64,000 nt of DNA from Malania oleifera (taxonomy: Eukaryota; Streptophyta; Magnoliopsida; Santalales; Ximeniaceae), in NCBI RefSeq assembly GCF_029873635.1, contig NC_080419.1, forward strand, positions 76,062,597-76,126,596. The letters run 5' to 3'. A program made the translations under genes and the position numbers. Below, one piece after another: positions 61,428 to 64,000 of this stretch (the stretch's first letter is position 1; each line of letters opens with the position of its first letter). Below the pieces are notes generated by a model that was not told where the DNA came from, did no database searches, and saw only the letters and a program-made list of their open reading frames with translations.

Positions 61428-61822
61428 AGGCATGGAAAAACACACAAGAGAGAACTAAGTAATAAACACTCACAACTTACTAAACACACACATGCTGCTT
61501 GGTTGATTTAGAATTATTACAAATTAAATGTAAAACATATGTCAAGGGAGCCTAAATTTGTGTGGAACCCATGGGGCCGTGTGGGTCGGTCTTGGACTCA
61601 AACTTGCTTCAATATTTGGACCGGAGTATTCATGCACCAAAAGTCTTCAAGTAATCTTCAAATAATTCTGTGCGTACCTACAAAATAGATTTTGTGATAG
61701 TGGACATATGGAGGTCATCCACATGTCACCATAGCAGCAATGTAAATGGGTAAGGCATTTTGATCCCCATCATCTCTCTAGGGCTGAAAAGAACCCTTCT
61801 TCGAAGATTGAGAAGTGATATA

Positions 61823-62707
61823 CTAGGAATACAACTCTGAGTTGATACAAAGGGTGTCTTCTTTAAGAATCCAGCTCCTCTCGAAAAGTGGCTTACCTAT
61901 CCACTTTACTAAAAACTTTTTGTACGATCCTACTTGTATGAATGTTGTCTTATCATCCAAGATCTCTTCAATATCACCAATGTAATTTGGTATGGGTAAA
62001 GGTGGAGACAAAGGTAATTTTGGGGTTTTAGGTTCAAGAGGAGTAGGAAATGGAGTATGATCATTTGCAAGGTTAGAATTTGAAGGCTCCAAAAAAGATG
62101 ATGCTTCGAGAAATGGGGTTAGATCTTCAACATGAAAAACATTGCTTACACAAATATTAGAACTAACTTTATTTAAAACTTTGAAAGGTCCCATATTTTC
62201 AGCATGCAAATTTCTTATCTTTCCTACATGAATCTGCTCGGGACAAATACGAACCATAACCATATCACCCGCTTAAAATTCTTACAACCTGCGATGTACA
62301 TCAATAGTAGATTTATAATGCTCATTATTCTAGTTAATTTTCATTCATATTTAAGAGTCTAGATTATGTATATGCTTTGAAAAAGCATCAAGTTATTCAC
62401 TCACTCTAACCCGTGGAGGCAATGGAATGAGATCCATGGGCTTCCTAGGTTGATAACTAGTGACAACCTAAAAAGGACTCAATCCTGTGGTTCTATTCAC
62501 TAAACTATTAAATGCAAATTTAGCCATAGGAAGACATAAATCCCACAAACATATATTTTCACCCACTAGACATCTCAATAGGTCACTTAAGTTCCTATTA
62601 ACTACCTCATTTTGCCCATCAGTTTGGGGGTGGTAATCACTATAAAATTGGAGTTTGGTACCTAGTAATGCCCATAAGGCTTTCCAGAAGTAGCTTACGA
62701 GCTTCAT
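61823..62707 (-). pseudogene. B integrase C-terminal half and chromodomain
   Basis: 62707-62468 carries DYHPQTDGQNEVVN and the end of the integrase core, with AKFAFNSLVNRTTGLSPF. After a few stops, 62263-61823 has MVMVRICPE and VFHVEDLTPFLEAS, a Pro-rich linker, and a chromodomain with YKKFLVKWIGKPLFERSWI. Aromatic residues of the chromodomain cage are partly visible. Confidence 0.83.
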
Positions 62708-63669
62708 GTCCCTATCAAAAACAATGGTTTTGGAAAACCTATTCTTGATTGTATTCTTGTTGATTGCTTTGTTATTAATGCATGTTCTTCATGTGTCTTC
62801 TTTCTTGGGAGTAAGGAGAGTAGGGCACATTATGGACTTATGCTCTCCTGAATAAAGTCATGTCCCCTTAGTTCATTCACTTTTTTCATCAACTCTTCAT
62901 GTTCTCTCGAGTTCACTAAATGATGTGGTAAATTAGGTAGAGTTGAACTAGGAAGAAGGTTAACGACATGCTGAATGTCACTTATGGGAGGTAACTCATT
63001 AGGTGGCTCAGAGATCACATTCTCAAACTTGGAAAGTATAGGTGATACTTCTAGTGGCGTTTCATGCTCAAGAAGGGGTGTCTCAGTCTCCCTAGTAACA
63101 ACTACCATTGTATCTCAACTCTCTTGCTCAAATTGATTTTTACTTATGATAATCAATAATTCTTCGCTAGTTTTTGTCTTTTCCTTCTTCTTTTCTCACA
63201 TTTCAGATCAAATGGACTCAACATAATTCTTTCGCCATTACACCTAAATGAATAAGTGTTGGTAGATCCATTGTGTGAAACATCAAGGTCATAAAGCCAA
63301 GGTCTTCTTAAATGAATATGGGCAACATCCATAGGAAGGACATCATACCAAATTTCATCTTTATATTCCGAGATTTTGATGGGGGACTAAGCACTTATGG
63401 CTCATGGGCATTGTTGTTGCATTTGCTCAAGCAACTTTGTAAGGATGGGGATGAGGTTTAACTTTCAAATTCAATTTTTTTGAAGCTGGTTTTAAAATTA
63501 CATTCATGCAACTCCATCCATCAATAATCATTTTGCAACTTTTATTCTCACACTTAATGTAAGTATGAAAACTAGAAGTGTGGCGCCAATCCTCCTGTTC
63601 TCGAGGGATCACTGATGTGTTCCTAAAATGAATTATTTTAGGCCCTAATTTACGATTGTTTATCCTCAT
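62708..63669 (-). pseudogene. B protease, pre-RT and deleted RT
   Basis: 63669-63427 includes a retropepsin-like segment with CKMIIDGWSCMNV and KLNLKVKPHPHPYKVA; the position after the catalytic Asp-Gly is Trp. Relatives of this subgroup read DGGSC. 63108-62830 is the pre-RT segment (ETPLEVSPIL, IQHVVNLLP, FIQESISP). RT then starts but after about 35 codons joins directly to integrase sequence near 62750, so most of RT, RNase H and the integrase N-terminal half are deleted. Several frame breaks are present. Confidence 0.78.
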
Positions 63670-64000
63670 TTATGTTTTAGGTAACCCTTTGTTTTCATTG
63701 TTCGGAATTACTCAAGGTTTATTTCTATTTTCAGGAAAAATAGGTTAAAACCAAGGAGTTAAGGGATACAAGAAGTCAAGGGCGATTTTGGGACAATTCA
63801 AGCCCAAACCAGATGTTCAACCAACTCCCGAGAACGTCGAAGCATCAAAAGAGAAGAAGGCTATGTTCGACCATATGGTGCGACTGGCAACACAAGGGGC
63901 GACTAAGTCATTCACTACAAACTCTAAGGTTCAAATTGAGATTAAATTATTGCAAGAGTCGACCAAGTGTTCAACCATGTGACCCTCAATGGCAACATGA
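63670..64000. other. Unassigned right edge, possibly another LTR
   Basis: From about 63615 the sequence no longer looks like gypsy gag-protease. TGTTCCTAAAATG may be the start of another LTR that runs off the window. The plus-strand frame 63788-63982 is Lys-rich and matches nothing I recognise. Confidence 0.3.

Larger units (their letters stand above)
52939..61772 (-). repeat. B 3' LTR, interrupted by element D
   Basis: Segments 52939-53891 and 61433-61772 together match the A LTR. The break is at GGGGAATAAGG, and CAAGG is repeated at 61428-61432. Confidence 0.78.
52939..63669 (-). mobile_element. B: internally deleted gypsy chromovirus, running toward the window end
   Basis: The left (3') LTR starts TGATGTAGGACAAG at 52939 and ends CCCCATCA at 61772. 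It is split by element D between 53891 and 61428. Edges and interior are like element A. The minus-strand interior has protease, pre-RT, a short RT start joined to integrase, integrase and chromodomain. The 5' LTR and gag are not in the window. GAGGA precedes 52939, and the partner is out of view. B inserted in element C. Confidence 0.78.

Overview
This 64 kb window looks like intergenic DNA from a flowering plant, probably a dicot (an inference, not a proof). It is AT-rich and filled almost end to end with nested transposable elements: LTR retrotransposons of several lineages, CACTA-type and Mutator-like DNA transposons, and a SINE tail. The only cellular genes recognised are fragments or decayed copies: a four-exon FLX-like gene, one exon of an RDR3-5-type RNA-dependent RNA polymerase, and one or two exons of a ubiquitin E2. 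No intact host gene, RNA gene or CRISPR array was found.

Layout. 481-1210 and 20640-21186 are arrays of palindromic TTAGTGACGGTTT/AAACCGTCACTAA repeats that end in CACTACAAAAA-type termini, read here as the two ends of a roughly 20.7 kb CACTA element. Between them lie the FLX-like pseudogene (2915-4404, minus), a decayed Transposase_24-type gene (5459-6219, plus), a complete gag-only LTR element (RT1, 6354-13167), and the E2 and RDR pieces (18920-19675, minus). This resembles a gene-capturing 'Pack-CACTA', although its outer boundaries are not proven. A second gag-only element of the same family (RT2) occupies 21794-28973.

29639-45454 is a SIRE-like Ty1/copia element (E, minus strand) with gag, protease, integrase, RT, RNase H and an extra acidic-tailed ORF, all broken by stops. 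A pol-deleted Ty3/gypsy chromovirus (A, 39206-44357) sits inside its 5' LTR, and a SINE tail sits in its 3' LTR only. 45455-49576 is the right part of a pol-less SIRE-like element (F), inserted in a Mutator-like transposase pseudogene (49577-50760). 51353-52938 is a decayed plus-strand gypsy gag-protease (C), interrupted by gypsy element B (52939 to the window end). B's LTR is in turn split by a gag-only SIRE-like element (D, 53892-61427).

Target-site duplications read directly from the sequence support the nesting: ATGTT for RT1, CTACA for RT2, CATGA for E, CAACC for A, TAAGG/CAAGG for D, and about 10 bp for the SINE. The recurring theme is loss of pol with gag retained: RT1, RT2, D and F are gag-only, and A and B carry different internal pol deletions. 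None of these elements could move without proteins supplied in trans.
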